This document shows positions 8,201-16,790 of a DNA stretch of 64,000 nucleotides, piece by piece. The position numbers and the translations under genes are program-made. Source of the DNA: Actinomadura mexicana (lineage in GTDB: Bacteria; Actinomycetota; Actinomycetes; Streptosporangiales; Streptosporangiaceae); assembly GCF_900188105.1 (NCBI RefSeq), contig NZ_FZNP01000004.1:124001-188000 (forward strand), read 5' to 3'. Positions within the stretch are counted from its first letter, which is position 1, and each line of letters starts with the position of its first letter. Below the pieces are notes generated by a model that saw only the letters and a list, made by a program, of their open reading frames with translations, ran no database searches and was not told the DNA's origin.

Positions 8201-9073
8201 TCAGCGGCTCTGGGCGTACTCGCTGTCCGCCCAGCGCGACAGGCGGGAGCCGAGCAGCCCGACCAGTCCGCTGAACAGGACGCCGACGATCGAGATGGTC
8301 ACGACGCCGACGTACATCCGGTCGGGGACGAAGACCTGCCAGGCGTGCCAGGTGTAGTAGCCGAGGCCCTCGTGGGCGTTGACGAACTCGACGGCGACGA
8401 CGAGCAGCATGGAGATGCCCGAGGCGAGCTTGAGGCTGGAGACGATCTGCGGCGTGATCGCCGGGACGATCATCCAGCGGAACCGCTGGCCGGGCGACAG
8501 GCCGTAGGACCGCGAGACCTCATGGAACGCGGTGGGGATCATCATCGCGGCCGACAGCGTCGTGAAGGCGACGATGTAGAACGTGCCAAGGGAGATGAAG
8601 ACCAGCTTCGGCACCTCGCCGAGTCCGAACAGGAGCAGGAACAGCGGGAGCAGCGCCAGCTTGGGGATGACGTAGAGCGCGCGGATCAGGGGCTCCAGCA
8701 TCCAGCGCAGGATTTTCACCTGGCTCATCAGCAGGCCGATGAGGATGCCGGCCAGCGATCCGATGACGTAGCCGGTCACCAGCCGGACGATGGTGATCCT
8801 GAGCTCGGACCAGAGCAGCCCGCTCCGCAGGTCCTCCCCCGCCTTCGACGCCACCGCGCTCGGCTGGCTGAAGAAGCGGGCGTCGATCCAGCCCGACCTG
8901 GCCGAGATCTCCCAGGCGACGAGCACGCCGACGGGGAGCACGAGGCTGAGCAGGAGGCGCAGGACACCGTCGCGCCTCGCCTGGTCTGTCGCCGACCGCT
9001 GCTTGGGATCGGGCCGGCGCTCGACCCAGCCGTCCTCGTTCCGGGAGACGCCCCGGTCCATCTGCACGGTCAC
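8201..9073 (-). CDS. ABC transporter permease, nitrate/sulfonate/taurine type
   Basis: A 290-residue inner-membrane permease of the TauC/SsuC group. After a charged N-terminus of about 35 residues comes the first membrane segment (LLLSLVLPVGVLVAWEI), then several more, with the EAA-type loop that contacts the ATPase in EVSRSYGLSPGQRFRWMIVPAITPQI. Start is GTG at 9073 in a GTGA overlap with the ATPase. An ATG at 9061 is possible. No periplasmic binding protein gene is present in this window. The substrate is presumably an organic anion fed into the neighbouring CoA pathway, but this is inference from position. Confidence 0.9.
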   Translation of the reverse strand: MTVQMDRGVSRNEDGWVERRPDPKQRSATDQARRDGVLRLLLSLVLPVGVLVAWEISARSGWIDARFFSQPSAVASKAGEDLRSGLLWSELRITIVRLVTGYVIGSLAGILIGLLMSQVKILRWMLEPLIRALYVIPKLALLPLFLLLFGLGEVPKLVFISLGTFYIVAFTTLSAAMMIPTAFHEVSRSYGLSPGQRFRWMIVPAITPQIVSSLKLASGISMLLVVAVEFVNAHEGLGYYTWHAWQVFVPDRMYVGVVTISIVGVLFSGLVGLLGSRLSRWADSEYAQSR

Positions 9074-9903
9074 TGGACGGCCCCCTCGATCGCCTCGACA
9101 TCGCCCTTCAGGTCGGCCCAGAGGTCCTCCTCCAGCCGAGCGAACTGCGGGTCCTTCCTCAGATCCGCCGACCGCGGGCGGGCGAACGGGACGTCGACGA
9201 TGCGGCGAACACGTCCGGGACGGGCCGACATCAGGGCGATCCGGTCGGAGAGGAGGATCGCCTCGTCGAGGTTGTGGGTGACGAAGAAGACCGTGTAGCT
9301 GTGCTCGCGGACGATGGCGAGCAGCTCCTCCTGGAGCACCTTGCGCAGCTGCGCGTCGAGCGCGGCGAAGGGCTCGTCCATCAGCAGGATCTCGGGCTCG
9401 ACGACGAACGCGCGGGCCAGGGCGACGCGCTGCTTCATCCCGCCGGACAGGTTGCCCGGGAGCGCCTTCTCGAACCCGGTCAGGCCGACCCGCTCGATCC
9501 ACTCCTGGGAGCGGCGGCGCGCCTCCGCGCGGTCCACACCGGCGGCGTCGAGCCCCAGGCGCACGTTCGCCTCGACCGAGCGCCACGGAAAGATCGAGTA
9601 TTCCTGGAACACCGGGGCACAGAGCGGCCGGTCCTGGTGCTCATGGTGGATCCGGACGACTCCGCCGGTGGGCTTCTGCAACCCCGCGAGCACCCGCAGC
9701 AGCGTCGACTTCCCGCACCCCGACGGCCCGGCGACCGAGAGGAACTCGCCGCGGCCGACGGTCAGGTCGACGGCGTCGAGGGCGACGACGTCCTCCCGGC
9801 CGCGACGACGGTATCGGTAGGACAACCCCTCGATGCGGATCTTGTCGGCGTTCGGCGCAACGTCGCCCGTCGGGGGCGACTCGGAGCGCACGGCCTCGGT
9901 CAT
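9070..9903 (-). CDS. ABC transporter ATP-binding protein, nitrate/sulfonate/taurine type
   Basis: A 277-residue ATPase with Walker [11 protein letters not shown]-loop FQEYSIFPW, signature [15 protein letters not shown], Walker [13 protein letters not shown] and switch histidine FVTHNLDEA. This arrangement is that of TauB/SsuB-type importers. ATG at 9903 is chosen because GGGAGGGG sits 6 bases upstream; an upstream in-frame ATG at 9975 would run through the promoter region. It is translationally coupled to the permease. A candidate IclR-type operator at 9935-9954 lies directly upstream. Confidence 0.92.
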   Translation of the reverse strand: MTEAVRSESPPTGDVAPNADKIRIEGLSYRYRRRGREDVVALDAVDLTVGRGEFLSVAGPSGCGKSTLLRVLAGLQKPTGGVVRIHHEHQDRPLCAPVFQEYSIFPWRSVEANVRLGLDAAGVDRAEARRRSQEWIERVGLTGFEKALPGNLSGGMKQRVALARAFVVEPEILLMDEPFAALDAQLRKVLQEELLAIVREHSYTVFFVTHNLDEAILLSDRIALMSARPGRVRRIVDVPFARPRSADLRKDPQFARLEEDLWADLKGDVEAIEGAVQ

Positions 9904-9934
9904 CGGGCCCCTCCCAGCATCGTCACGACTGATG

Positions 9935-9954
9935 AATTCTATTGAATGGAATCT
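9935..9954 (-). promoter_or_regulatory. Candidate IclR-type operator in the divergent transporter/LLM promoter
   Basis: Read on the minus strand the element begins AGATTCCATTCA. It shares that head, allowing A/G at one position, with 11115-11134 (AGATTCCGTTCA). It sits in an AT-rich gap between the divergent ATPase gene and the flavin enzyme gene. Regulation by the IclR protein encoded at 1448 is inferred. Confidence 0.4.
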
Positions 9955-10030
9955 AATTACCCTGGTATGAATCATCGGTGTGATCCGAGGCTATGTCAAG
10001 GGTCATCGACCCCGACGGAAAGGAACGACC

Positions 10031-10978
10031 ATGCGCCTGTGCGCCAACTGGCTCCCGCTTTCCCCCGGCCTGACCCGGCAGGTGGCCGCCCAGTGCGAGG
10101 CAGCCGGCCTGTGGGGCATGGGGATCGGCGACTCCCCCAACTACGGAGAGCTGTACTCCGCCTGCACCGACGCGCTCGGCGCGACGTCCTCCCTGGTCGT
10201 GAGCACCAGCGTGACCAACCCCGTGACCCGGCACTGGTCGGTGCACGCCAGCGCCGTGCGGACCCTGACCGCCGCCCACCCCGGACGGTTCCGCCTGGGG
10301 TTCGGCCGGGGTGACTCGGCCGTGCACACCTTCGGCCTGCGGCCCGCGTCTCCGGCCGGCCTCGAAGACTTCGGACACTCGGTGGCCGAGTCCGCGCGGG
10401 CGGCCGGCGTCGACCCCTTCCTGCTCGTCGCGGCGAGCGGCCCCGCGACCGCGCGCAGCGGCGGGCGCGTCGCCGACGGAGTCATCGCCGGCGTCGGCGG
10501 GGATCCCGTCGCGCTCGGCACGATCCGCGAGTGCGCGCAGGAGGCCCGCGACGCGGCCGCCGCTCCGCTGGAGATCTGGGCCTCGATGCGGATCGCCATC
10601 GGACGCGACGACGACGAGGTGCGCGAACTGCGGCGGCGCCTCGTCCCGCGCGCGGTGAGCGCCTCGCACTTCGCCTTCGCGTCGACCTTCGAGGGCAAGA
10701 ACGTGCCCGCGGAGTACGCCGACGTGCTGGCCGAGCGCTACGCGACCTACGACTACGGCTCGCACGGCCGCTCCGGCGCGACCTCGAACGCGACGATGTT
10801 CGCGGACCGGCCCGACATCGAGGACTACCTGCTCGGCCGCTTCGCCGTCGTGGGCCGCGCGGACGAGTGCCGGGCCCGGCTGGAGGAGCTCTCGGCGCAC
10901 GTCGACGGCATCTATCTGTCGCTGCTCTTCGAGGACGCCCTGCCCCAGATCGACCGGATCGGCGCGATGCTCGCATAG
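10031..10978 (+). CDS. LLM-class F420/FMN-dependent oxidoreductase
   Basis: A 315-residue protein of the luciferase-like (TIM-barrel) family. Typical are the start LCANWLPLSPG, the TSVTNPVTRHWSVHASAVRTL block, the HPGRFRLGFGRGDSAV motif near residue 80-95, and FAVVGRADECRARLEEL near the end. Members use F420 or reduced FMN to oxidise or reduce alcohols, aldehydes or CoA esters. ATG at 10031 follows AAAGGA; in-frame upstream codons at 9980 fall in the promoter gap. Being divergent from the transporter and next to the alcohol and aldehyde dehydrogenases, it is likely part of the same catabolic regulon. Confidence 0.85.
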   Translation: MRLCANWLPLSPGLTRQVAAQCEAAGLWGMGIGDSPNYGELYSACTDALGATSSLVVSTSVTNPVTRHWSVHASAVRTLTAAHPGRFRLGFGRGDSAVHTFGLRPASPAGLEDFGHSVAESARAAGVDPFLLVAASGPATARSGGRVADGVIAGVGGDPVALGTIRECAQEARDAAAAPLEIWASMRIAIGRDDDEVRELRRRLVPRAVSASHFAFASTFEGKNVPAEYADVLAERYATYDYGSHGRSGATSNATMFADRPDIEDYLLGRFAVVGRADECRARLEELSAHVDGIYLSLLFEDALPQIDRIGAMLA

Positions 10979-11019
10979 GTACGGGACCCCCGGCTTCGGC
11001 GGCACGTCTTGGTCGTGAG

Positions 11020-11040
11020 CACCGCGGCGCAGGCGCGGTG
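11020..11040 (+). terminator. Short GC-rich hairpin after the LLM oxidoreductase
   Basis: CACCGCG at 11020-11026 pairs with CGCGGTG at 11034-11040 across a 7-base loop. There is no T-run, so it is at best a weak terminator-like structure. Confidence 0.35.
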
Positions 11041-11114
11041 ATCGGGCGACGCGGGCGCGCCCACCTGGGACGCGACACTGGGGCCCGTCTTGTGACCATC
11101 CGTCACGCGGCGAT

Positions 11115-11134
11115 AGATTCCGTTCAGCAAAAGC
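11115..11134 (+). promoter_or_regulatory. Candidate IclR-type operator upstream of the alcohol dehydrogenase
   Basis: The element AGATTCCGTTCAGCAAAAGC is followed a few bases later by TTGGAAT, giving an inverted ATTCC/GGAAT pair. It is the best copy of the motif also seen at 9935 and 1381. It lies about 40 bases before the GTG start of the alcohol dehydrogenase, a position suited to repression or activation. Confidence 0.45.
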
Positions 11135-11172
11135 AGATTGGAATGAATAGAACAACAAGGGGGAGGGTGCCC

Positions 11173-12249
11173 GTGCGCGCGCTGGTCTGGGACGGAACAG
11201 GTCTCCACGTCGACTCGACCATCGAGGTCCGCCCGCCGGGCCCGGGCGAGGTCGCCGTCGACATCGCCATGGCCGGCCTGTGCCACAGCGACATCAGCCC
11301 GGTGGAAGGCCGCATCCCCCAGCCCACGCCCACCGTCCTCGGCCACGAGGCCGTCGGCGCGGTCACCGCGGCGGGCCCCGGCACCGACGTGCCCGTGGGG
11401 CAGCGGGTCGTGCTCACCGTCCTGCGCCGATGCGGCGAGTGCCGCCACTGCCGCGAAGGCCGTCCGACCCTGTGCCCCGTCTCCGGCCGGCCCGTCGACA
11501 GCCCGTTCTCCCGCGGCGGCGACGTCGTGCACCAGTTCGTCAAGCTCGGCGCCTTCGCCGAGCGGATCGTGGTGGCCCAGGAGCAGGTCATTCCGATCCC
11601 CGCCGAGCTCTCCGACCCGGTCGCCGCCATGCTCGGATGCGCCACGGTCACCGCGTTCGGTGCCGTGGAGGACCGCGCCCGGCTCCGCGCCGGCGAGACC
11701 GTGCTCGTGACCGGCGCCGGCGGGATCGGGCTGAACGCCGTCCTCGCCGCCAGAGCGGCCGGCGCGAACCGCATCGTGGTCGTCGACCGCAACCCGGCGA
11801 AGGAGCGGATCGCCCGCACCTGCGGGGCCACCGACTTCATCGTCCCGAGCGATCCGGCCGAGATCGTCCCGGCCGTCCAGGCGCTGGTGCCCGGCGGCGT
11901 GGACGCCGCGTTCGAGTGCGCCGGCCACACCGGACTCCTCGAAGCCTCCGTCAGGGCCCTCGCCTGGGGCGGACGGGTCGTCATCCTCGGGCTGCCGCCG
12001 ACCGGCGCGTCCATCGACCTCGAGGTGCGCGAACTGTTCCATGACAAGTCCCTGCTCGGCTGCCGCATGGGCTCGGTCGACCCGCACCGGAAACTGCCCG
12101 ACCTCGCCGAGCGCGTCCTGCGCGGCGAACTCGACCTGACACCGCTCGTGTCGGCGGTCGTGCCCCTGGAGGACGCGGAGCAACTCGTCGACGACTTCCG
12201 CAACGGCCGCATCGACCGCGGCTTCCTCCGCTTCGGGAGTACCTCGTGA
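11173..12249 (+). CDS. Zinc-dependent alcohol dehydrogenase (MDR superfamily)
   Basis: A 358-residue medium-chain dehydrogenase. Catalytic zinc ligands are Cys37 (AGLCHSD) and His58-Glu59 (LGHEAVG). The structural zinc site is the four-cysteine cluster in RRCGECRHCREGRPTLC. The NAD-binding fold has GAGGIGLNAV and VVVDRN, whose Asp favours NAD over NADP. It resembles class III-like or aryl/alkyl alcohol dehydrogenases. GTG at 11173 is chosen because GGAGG lies 6 bases upstream; an ATG at 11143 and a GTG at 11167 are less well placed. It overlaps the aldehyde dehydrogenase gene by GTGA, giving a two-step alcohol to acid module. Confidence 0.92.
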   Translation: MRALVWDGTGLHVDSTIEVRPPGPGEVAVDIAMAGLCHSDISPVEGRIPQPTPTVLGHEAVGAVTAAGPGTDVPVGQRVVLTVLRRCGECRHCREGRPTLCPVSGRPVDSPFSRGGDVVHQFVKLGAFAERIVVAQEQVIPIPAELSDPVAAMLGCATVTAFGAVEDRARLRAGETVLVTGAGGIGLNAVLAARAAGANRIVVVDRNPAKERIARTCGATDFIVPSDPAEIVPAVQALVPGGVDAAFECAGHTGLLEASVRALAWGGRVVILGLPPTGASIDLEVRELFHDKSLLGCRMGSVDPHRKLPDLAERVLRGELDLTPLVSAVVPLEDAEQLVDDFRNGRIDRGFLRFGSTS

Positions 12250-13682
12250 CCACGACCGGCCACCACCTCATCGCCGGCGACAAGCTGAGCGGCTCGGCGA
12301 CGTACGACATCACCGACCCCTACACCGAGCAGGTCATCGCCGTGGTCGCCGACGGCGACCGCACCGCGGCCGACGCCGCCGTGGCCGCCGCCGCCGACGC
12401 GCGCGACGCCTGGGCGGCGACCCCGGTCGAGACCCGCCGCCGCGTGCTCGGCCGCGCCGGCGAACTGCTCGAAGCCCGGCGCGGCGAACTCGTCGACCTG
12501 GCCATCGCCGACACGGGCGCCCGCCGCGCCGTCGCCGAGCAGACCCAGGTGGACGCGGCGCTGGCCCGGCTCCGGCACTGGTCCACCCTGCCCGCCGACC
12601 TGCTCACCGTCCCGGCGGAACCCGTGGCGTCCGGCCTCGCGGGAACGGTCACGCGCACCCCGGTCGGCGTGGTCGGCTGCATCAGCCCCTACAACTTCCC
12701 GCTGCTCGCGATGGTCGGGAAGATCACGCCCGCCCTGTTCGCCGGCAACACCGTGGTGATGAAGCCGGCCCCGCAGGATCCGCTGCTCGTCATCGCGCTC
12801 ACCGAGGCGCTCAACGAGGCCCTGCGGGCGGAGGGCGCACCGGCGGGCGCGGTCAACCTGGTGACGGGCGCGGGCGCCGAGCCCGGCGCCGCGCTGGTCG
12901 ACCACCCCGAGGTCGGCGCGATCAGCTTCACCGGCAGCACGGTGGTCGGCACCGAGATCTACCGGTCGGCGGCGCCCGGCATGAAGCGGCTCCTCCTCGA
13001 ACTCGGCGGCAAGGGCGCGCTCGTCGCCCGCGCCGACGCGGACCTCGACGCCGTCGTCGCCGGCGCGACCCGGGCATGGACGGTCCACTCCGGGCAGGTC
13101 TGCGTGACGCCCGCCCGCATCATCGCCGACGCCTCGGTGCACGACGAGCTGGTCGGCCGCCTGCGCGCCGCGCTGGACGGCCTCGTGCACGGCGACCCGC
13201 GGGACCCCGCGACGACGACCGTTCCCCTGATCAGCGGGGTCCAGCGCGACCGCGTCGCCGCGCTGGTGGCCGGTGCCCGCGCCGAAGGCGGAACGGTGCA
13301 CACCGCGGCGAACGTCCCGGACCACGGCTACTTCCACCCCGCCACCCTCGTGACGGGCGTCCGCCCTGAGATGACGGTCATGCGGGAGGAGGCGTTCGGC
13401 CCGGTCATCTGCGTCATCCCGGCGTCCTCGGACGACGAGGCGGTCGCCATCGCCAACTCGACGCGCTACGGACTGACCGACCAGGTCTACTCGCGCGACC
13501 TCGACGCGGCGCGCCGCGTAGCCGCCCGGCTGGCCGCAGCACAGGTCGGCATCAACACCTGCGCCCGCCGGGGGGACCTCCCTTTCGGCGGCACCAAGGC
13601 CAGCGGCCTGGGACGCAGCGGCGGCACCTACGCACTCGACTCGTACACCGAACTCCGCGCAACGGTGCATCCAGCCGGCTGA
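12246..13682 (+). CDS. Aldehyde dehydrogenase (NAD(P)-dependent)
   Basis: A 478-residue aldehyde dehydrogenase. The Rossmann segment contains PYNFPLLAMVGKITPALFAGNTVVMKPA, the general-base glutamate is in LLELGGKGAL (near residue 250), and the catalytic cysteine is in SGQVCVTPARI (near 285). The end FGGTKASGLGRSGG is typical. It presumably oxidises the aldehyde produced by the alcohol dehydrogenase encoded just upstream, whose stop it overlaps by GTGA. The acid would then need CoA activation for the beta-oxidation genes; no ligase gene is visible in this part of the window. Confidence 0.94.
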   Translation: MTTTGHHLIAGDKLSGSATYDITDPYTEQVIAVVADGDRTAADAAVAAAADARDAWAATPVETRRRVLGRAGELLEARRGELVDLAIADTGARRAVAEQTQVDAALARLRHWSTLPADLLTVPAEPVASGLAGTVTRTPVGVVGCISPYNFPLLAMVGKITPALFAGNTVVMKPAPQDPLLVIALTEALNEALRAEGAPAGAVNLVTGAGAEPGAALVDHPEVGAISFTGSTVVGTEIYRSAAPGMKRLLLELGGKGALVARADADLDAVVAGATRAWTVHSGQVCVTPARIIADASVHDELVGRLRAALDGLVHGDPRDPATTTVPLISGVQRDRVAALVAGARAEGGTVHTAANVPDHGYFHPATLVTGVRPEMTVMREEAFGPVICVIPASSDDEAVAIANSTRYGLTDQVYSRDLDAARRVAARLAAAQVGINTCARRGDLPFGGTKASGLGRSGGTYALDSYTELRATVHPAG

Positions 13683-13706
13683 ACGCCGGATCGTCCACAT
13701 GAAGCA

Positions 13707-13844
13707 CTACAACCCAGGGGGAGCGTGGAGTAGGTCGGCTACGGCTTCGGCCACCTGGTCGGCTCCTGCGAAGAAGGTGAAGGCGGGGGCCGGATTGGCC
13801 TCGAAGCAGAACCAGTCGCCTTCCGGGGTCATGCGCCGGTAGGG
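13707..13844 (-). pseudogene. C-terminal remnant of an ATP-grasp (MvdD/RimK-like) protein
   Basis: The last 45 codons read PYRRMTPEGDWFCFEANPAP, then AFTFFAGADQVAEAVADLL to a stop. This is the ending I associate with ATP-grasp ligases of the MvdC/MvdD peptide-maturation type, where an Asn in the FEANP motif binds metal and ATP. Nothing upstream in the frame continues the domain, so only the tail is left. The assignment rests on one short motif. Confidence 0.4.
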
Positions 13845-13875
13845 CTTCGCTGGTGGCGCGCCTTCTCTCCTCGAC

Positions 13876-13977
13876 AGATTCCTCATCTGAGGTCCCGATA
13901 AGAAGGAAAGCGGTGTCGTCGTGCCGCTGCGCGGCGGTCGGAGCGCAGCTCTGGAGGATGTCGGCGACGGCCTCCAT
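13876..13977 (-). pseudogene. Possible remnant of a PP2C/SpoIIE-type phosphatase tail
   Basis: One minus-strand frame reads AVADILQSCAPTAAQRHDDT followed by AFLLIG. This resembles the final strand of SpoIIE/RsbU-type phosphatases, which often end in a helix, then HDD(T/V)ALLL. The flanks do not extend the homology. The call is weak and the segment may be chance. Confidence 0.2.
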
Positions 13978-14192
13978 AGGCACCACAGGTCGGCCGGAGG
14001 TACCAGTCGAGACGCTTTCAGGCCATGCAGAGCGAGGCTCCCGCTCTGGCGCCGACCTCTCCGCTGGTCCACATGTCGTGGGCGGTTTTGCCGCGGATCT
14101 ATCGGAACACCCGTCCCCAGGGTCATTGTCAACGCCAACGGCTGTCCGCAGGGTCAACCCCGCAGTTCCACACTTGTCCTGGCTTCTAGAGG

Positions 14193-15788
14193 TCAGTTCT
14201 CAGGCGTCCGGTTCATCGGCTGCCAAGTCGGAGTGGCGCGGTGGTGGACGGTGCCGTCCGGCTCGAAGACCAGGTAGCGGTCGAAGTCTTCGGCGAACCA
14301 GCGGTCGTGCGTCACGGCCAGGACGGTGCCCTGGTAGGCGGTCAGGCCGTCTTGGAGGGCTTGGGCGCTGGCGAGGTCGAGGTTGTCGGTTGGCTCGTCC
14401 AGCAGGAGGAGGGTGCTGCCGGACAGTTCGAGCAGCAGGATCTGCAGGCGTGCCTGCTGTCCGCCGGACAGGGTGTGGAAGGGCTGGCGTCGCGTGGGGG
14501 CGAGTTCGTATCGGGCCAGCGCCCGCATGGCGTCGTTCAGGGTTATCCCGAAGTCGGTCGTGATGATCTCGTCAGGGCTGCGGTCACGCAGGTCGGGGCG
14601 GGCGTGGGTCTGGACGAAGTGGCCTGGAGCGACGCGGGCGCCCAGCCTCACCTGGCCCTGATGGGGGACTGAGGACGGGTCGGCGAGCAGCTTGAGGAAC
14701 TGTGACTTGCCCGACCCGTTCGCGCCGAGGACGGCGATGCGTTCGCCGTACCAGGCTTCCAGGTCGAATGGCTTGGTCAGGTCGGCGAGTTCGAGTCGCT
14801 GGCAGATCACGGCGCGTTTTCCGGTGCGTCCGCCGCGCAGGCGGACACGGATGTTCTGCTCGCGCGGCGGCGGCTTGGGCGGTCCCGCCTCCTCGAAGCG
14901 GTTCAGGCGGGTGCGGGCGGCCTGGTAGGACGAGGCGACGGCGTCGTTGGCGGCAGCGCGCTGGCGCAGGGTGTGGACCAGGCGGCGCAGTCGGGCATGC
15001 TCCTCCTCCCACCGGCGGCGCAGTTCGTCCATGCGGGAGGCGCGGTCGCGGCGCGCGGCCGGGTAGGTGGCGAAACCGCCGCCGTGCACCCAGACAGTGC
15101 CGGACTCGACGGTGATGATCCGGTCGGCGGCCCCGGCGAGCAGGCGGCGGTCGTGGGAGGCCAGCAGCACGGTCTTGGTGGTGGCTCGCAGCCGTTCCTC
15201 CAGCCACTGCTTGCCGGGGATGTCCAGGTAGTTGTCGGGCTCGTCGAGCAGCAGGACCTCGTCGGGACCGCGGAGCAGCGCCTCCAGCATGAGCCGCTTC
15301 TGCTCGCCGCCGGACAGTGTGCCCGCGGCGCGGTCCCGGACGTCCTCATACGACAGGCCGAGCGCCCGGGTCGTGCAGGCGTCCCAGACGACCTCCAGGT
15401 CGTAGCCGCCGGCGTCGCTGAAGTCGCTGATGGCCTGGGCGTAGGCCATCTGACTGTCCGGGGCGTCGGTCAGCGCGGCTTCGGCGTTTGCGAGCGCGCC
15501 GGTCGCCGCCCGGATCTGCGGCGGTGCGACCGACAGAAGGAGTTGGCGGACGGTCCGGTCCTCCGCAGTGAACTGGCGCATCACGCCGAGGCCGCCCGTG
15601 CTTGCGACCGTCCCCGCGGAAGGGGCCAGTTCCCCGGCGATGAGCCTGAGAAGCGTCGTCTTGCCGCCGCCGTTCGGACCGACCAGGGCCGACTTCGCGC
15701 CCTGCCCCACACGGAAGGTCACCTCGCGCAGCAAGAGCCGTCCATCGGGCAGCGCATAGGTCAGGTCGCTCACATCGATGTGCCCCAC
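14193..15788 (-). CDS. ABC-F family ATPase (ribosome-protection/antibiotic-resistance type)
   Basis: A 531-residue protein with two ABC domains and no membrane segments. Domain 1 has GPNGGGKTTLL, LSGGEQKRLMLEALL and VLLLDEPDNYLD. A charged linker follows (about residues 235-300), then domain 2 with GANGSGKSQFLKLL, LSGGQQARLQILLLEL and LLLLDEPTDNLD. This is the ABC-F layout of proteins that protect ribosomes from macrolides, lincosamides and related drugs. Start is GTG at 15788 with AGAGGTGG upstream. A TetR gene is transcribed divergently 73 bases away and probably controls it. The drug is not predictable from sequence alone. Confidence 0.92.
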   Translation of the reverse strand: MGHIDVSDLTYALPDGRLLLREVTFRVGQGAKSALVGPNGGGKTTLLRLIAGELAPSAGTVASTGGLGVMRQFTAEDRTVRQLLLSVAPPQIRAATGALANAEAALTDAPDSQMAYAQAISDFSDAGGYDLEVVWDACTTRALGLSYEDVRDRAAGTLSGGEQKRLMLEALLRGPDEVLLLDEPDNYLDIPGKQWLEERLRATTKTVLLASHDRRLLAGAADRIITVESGTVWVHGGGFATYPAARRDRASRMDELRRRWEEEHARLRRLVHTLRQRAAANDAVASSYQAARTRLNRFEEAGPPKPPPREQNIRVRLRGGRTGKRAVICQRLELADLTKPFDLEAWYGERIAVLGANGSGKSQFLKLLADPSSVPHQGQVRLGARVAPGHFVQTHARPDLRDRSPDEIITTDFGITLNDAMRALARYELAPTRRQPFHTLSGGQQARLQILLLELSGSTLLLLDEPTDNLDLASAQALQDGLTAYQGTVLAVTHDRWFAEDFDRYLVFEPDGTVHHRATPTWQPMNRTPEN

Positions 15789-15861
15789 AAACCACCTCTG
15801 AACGCCGATCGGGTAACTAGAACGTTGATCCGGTACTCGTTCACCGTACTAGAGTGGGCGG

Positions 15862-16539
15862 ATGGGAACGAGCCGAGCGGGCGACATCTGGTTGAGGGAG
15901 CCGCGCGGACGGCGGGAAGCGCCGCCGCTGTCACGGGAGCGCATCGTCGCCGAGGCGATCGCGCTCCTGGACGAGGAGGGCGCGGACCGGTTGACCATGC
16001 GGCGGCTGGCCGAGCGGCTCGGCACCGGCTCGACGACGCTGTACTGGCACGTGGACACCAAGGACGACGTGCTCGACCTGGCCCTCGACAGGGTGTTCGC
16101 CGAGGCCGAGGTGCCGCCGGCGACCGACGACTGGCGCGCTGACGTCACCGCGATGGTGGAGCGGTGGCGCGCGGTGATGCTCCGGCATCGATGGACCGCC
16201 ACGCTGATGGGCCGACCGACGCTCGGCCCGAACGTTCTCACGCGCACCGAGTTCCTGCATGCGGCCCTGCAACGCGCCGGGCTCACCGGCGCGCCGCTGA
16301 CCGCCGCAGCCTACGGCCTGTCGCACTTCGTGATCGGGGCCGCGATCAGCCAGCTGTCATGGCACGGGAGGGACGAGTCGTCCACCCGCGACGCCGCCGA
16401 AAAGCTTCTCGCGGCGCAGCGCGAGACGTATCCGACGCTGGCCGCGCACGGGCATCCCAGCGACAACGACTGGGACGACGCGTTCCACCGCGGCCTGAAA
16501 TACCTGATCGACGGAATCCGCGCCAACACCATCGGGTAG
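15862..16539 (+). CDS. TetR-family regulator, divergent from the ABC-F gene
   Basis: A 225-residue regulator. The helix-turn-helix lies near residues 25-70 (RERIVAEAIALLDEEGADRLTMRRLAERLGTGSTTLYWHVDTKDD written in parts: RERIVAEAIALL, LTMRRLAERLG, TTLYWHV). The C-terminal domain resembles TetR_C, as in tetracycline-type repressors (LMGRPTLGPNVL, YGLSHFVIGAAISQL). The start ATG at 15862 is preceded by GGGCGG. Its 73-base shared promoter with the ABC-F ATPase suggests drug-inducible repression of that gene. Confidence 0.9.
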   Translation: MGTSRAGDIWLREPRGRREAPPLSRERIVAEAIALLDEEGADRLTMRRLAERLGTGSTTLYWHVDTKDDVLDLALDRVFAEAEVPPATDDWRADVTAMVERWRAVMLRHRWTATLMGRPTLGPNVLTRTEFLHAALQRAGLTGAPLTAAAYGLSHFVIGAAISQLSWHGRDESSTRDAAEKLLAAQRETYPTLAAHGHPSDNDWDDAFHRGLKYLIDGIRANTIG

Positions 16540-16574
16540 CCAGATCCAGTCCCTGCCCGTTCCCGATCAGGTGG

Positions 16575-16790
16575 GCGGTGTTCGCCGGACATCAGCCAGT
16601 CGGCGAAGCCGTGGAGGGCCTCGGTGCGGTTGGTGATGGCGGTGATCTGCTCGCGCAAGTGCGGGCTCGGACAGGTAGCGCAGCAGGGTGATGGCGCGGA
16701 TCGCTCGGCCGAGCGCGCGAAAGCGATGGACCAGCTCTTCCCCGAGATCATCCAGGAGCCGCCGGCAGGCAGCCAATCAGGCTCCGGGTG
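16575..16790 (-). pseudogene. Tn3-family transposase remnant, frameshifted
   Basis: One minus-strand frame reads LGRAIRAITLLRYLSEPA (to about 16660). The next frame continues LREQITAITNRTEALHGFADWLMSGE (to about 16586). Joined, this matches the conserved C-terminal region of Tn3-type DDE transposases (ALGRA-R-I-LLRYL--P-LR, then NK/R-E-LH-F). A single frameshift near 16660 and missing ends make it a dead fragment. No terminal inverted repeats were recognised. Confidence 0.65.

Noticed and set aside
10531..12249. Apparent fusion of an arginine-rich domain to the alcohol dehydrogenase
   Set aside because: The upstream part is a shadow of the LLM-class gene; the ribosome binding site and family alignment put the start at 11173.
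15789..15861. A TetR operator in the ABC-F/TetR promoter gap
   Set aside because: GTAC halves around a 9-base centre are visible, but the rest of the dyad does not match well enough to call an operator.
16311..16751. A possible small gene on the minus strand overlapping the TetR gene end
   Set aside because: Only its first part matches the Tn3-type transposase; the rest is antisense to the TetR gene, so it was recorded as a frameshifted remnant.
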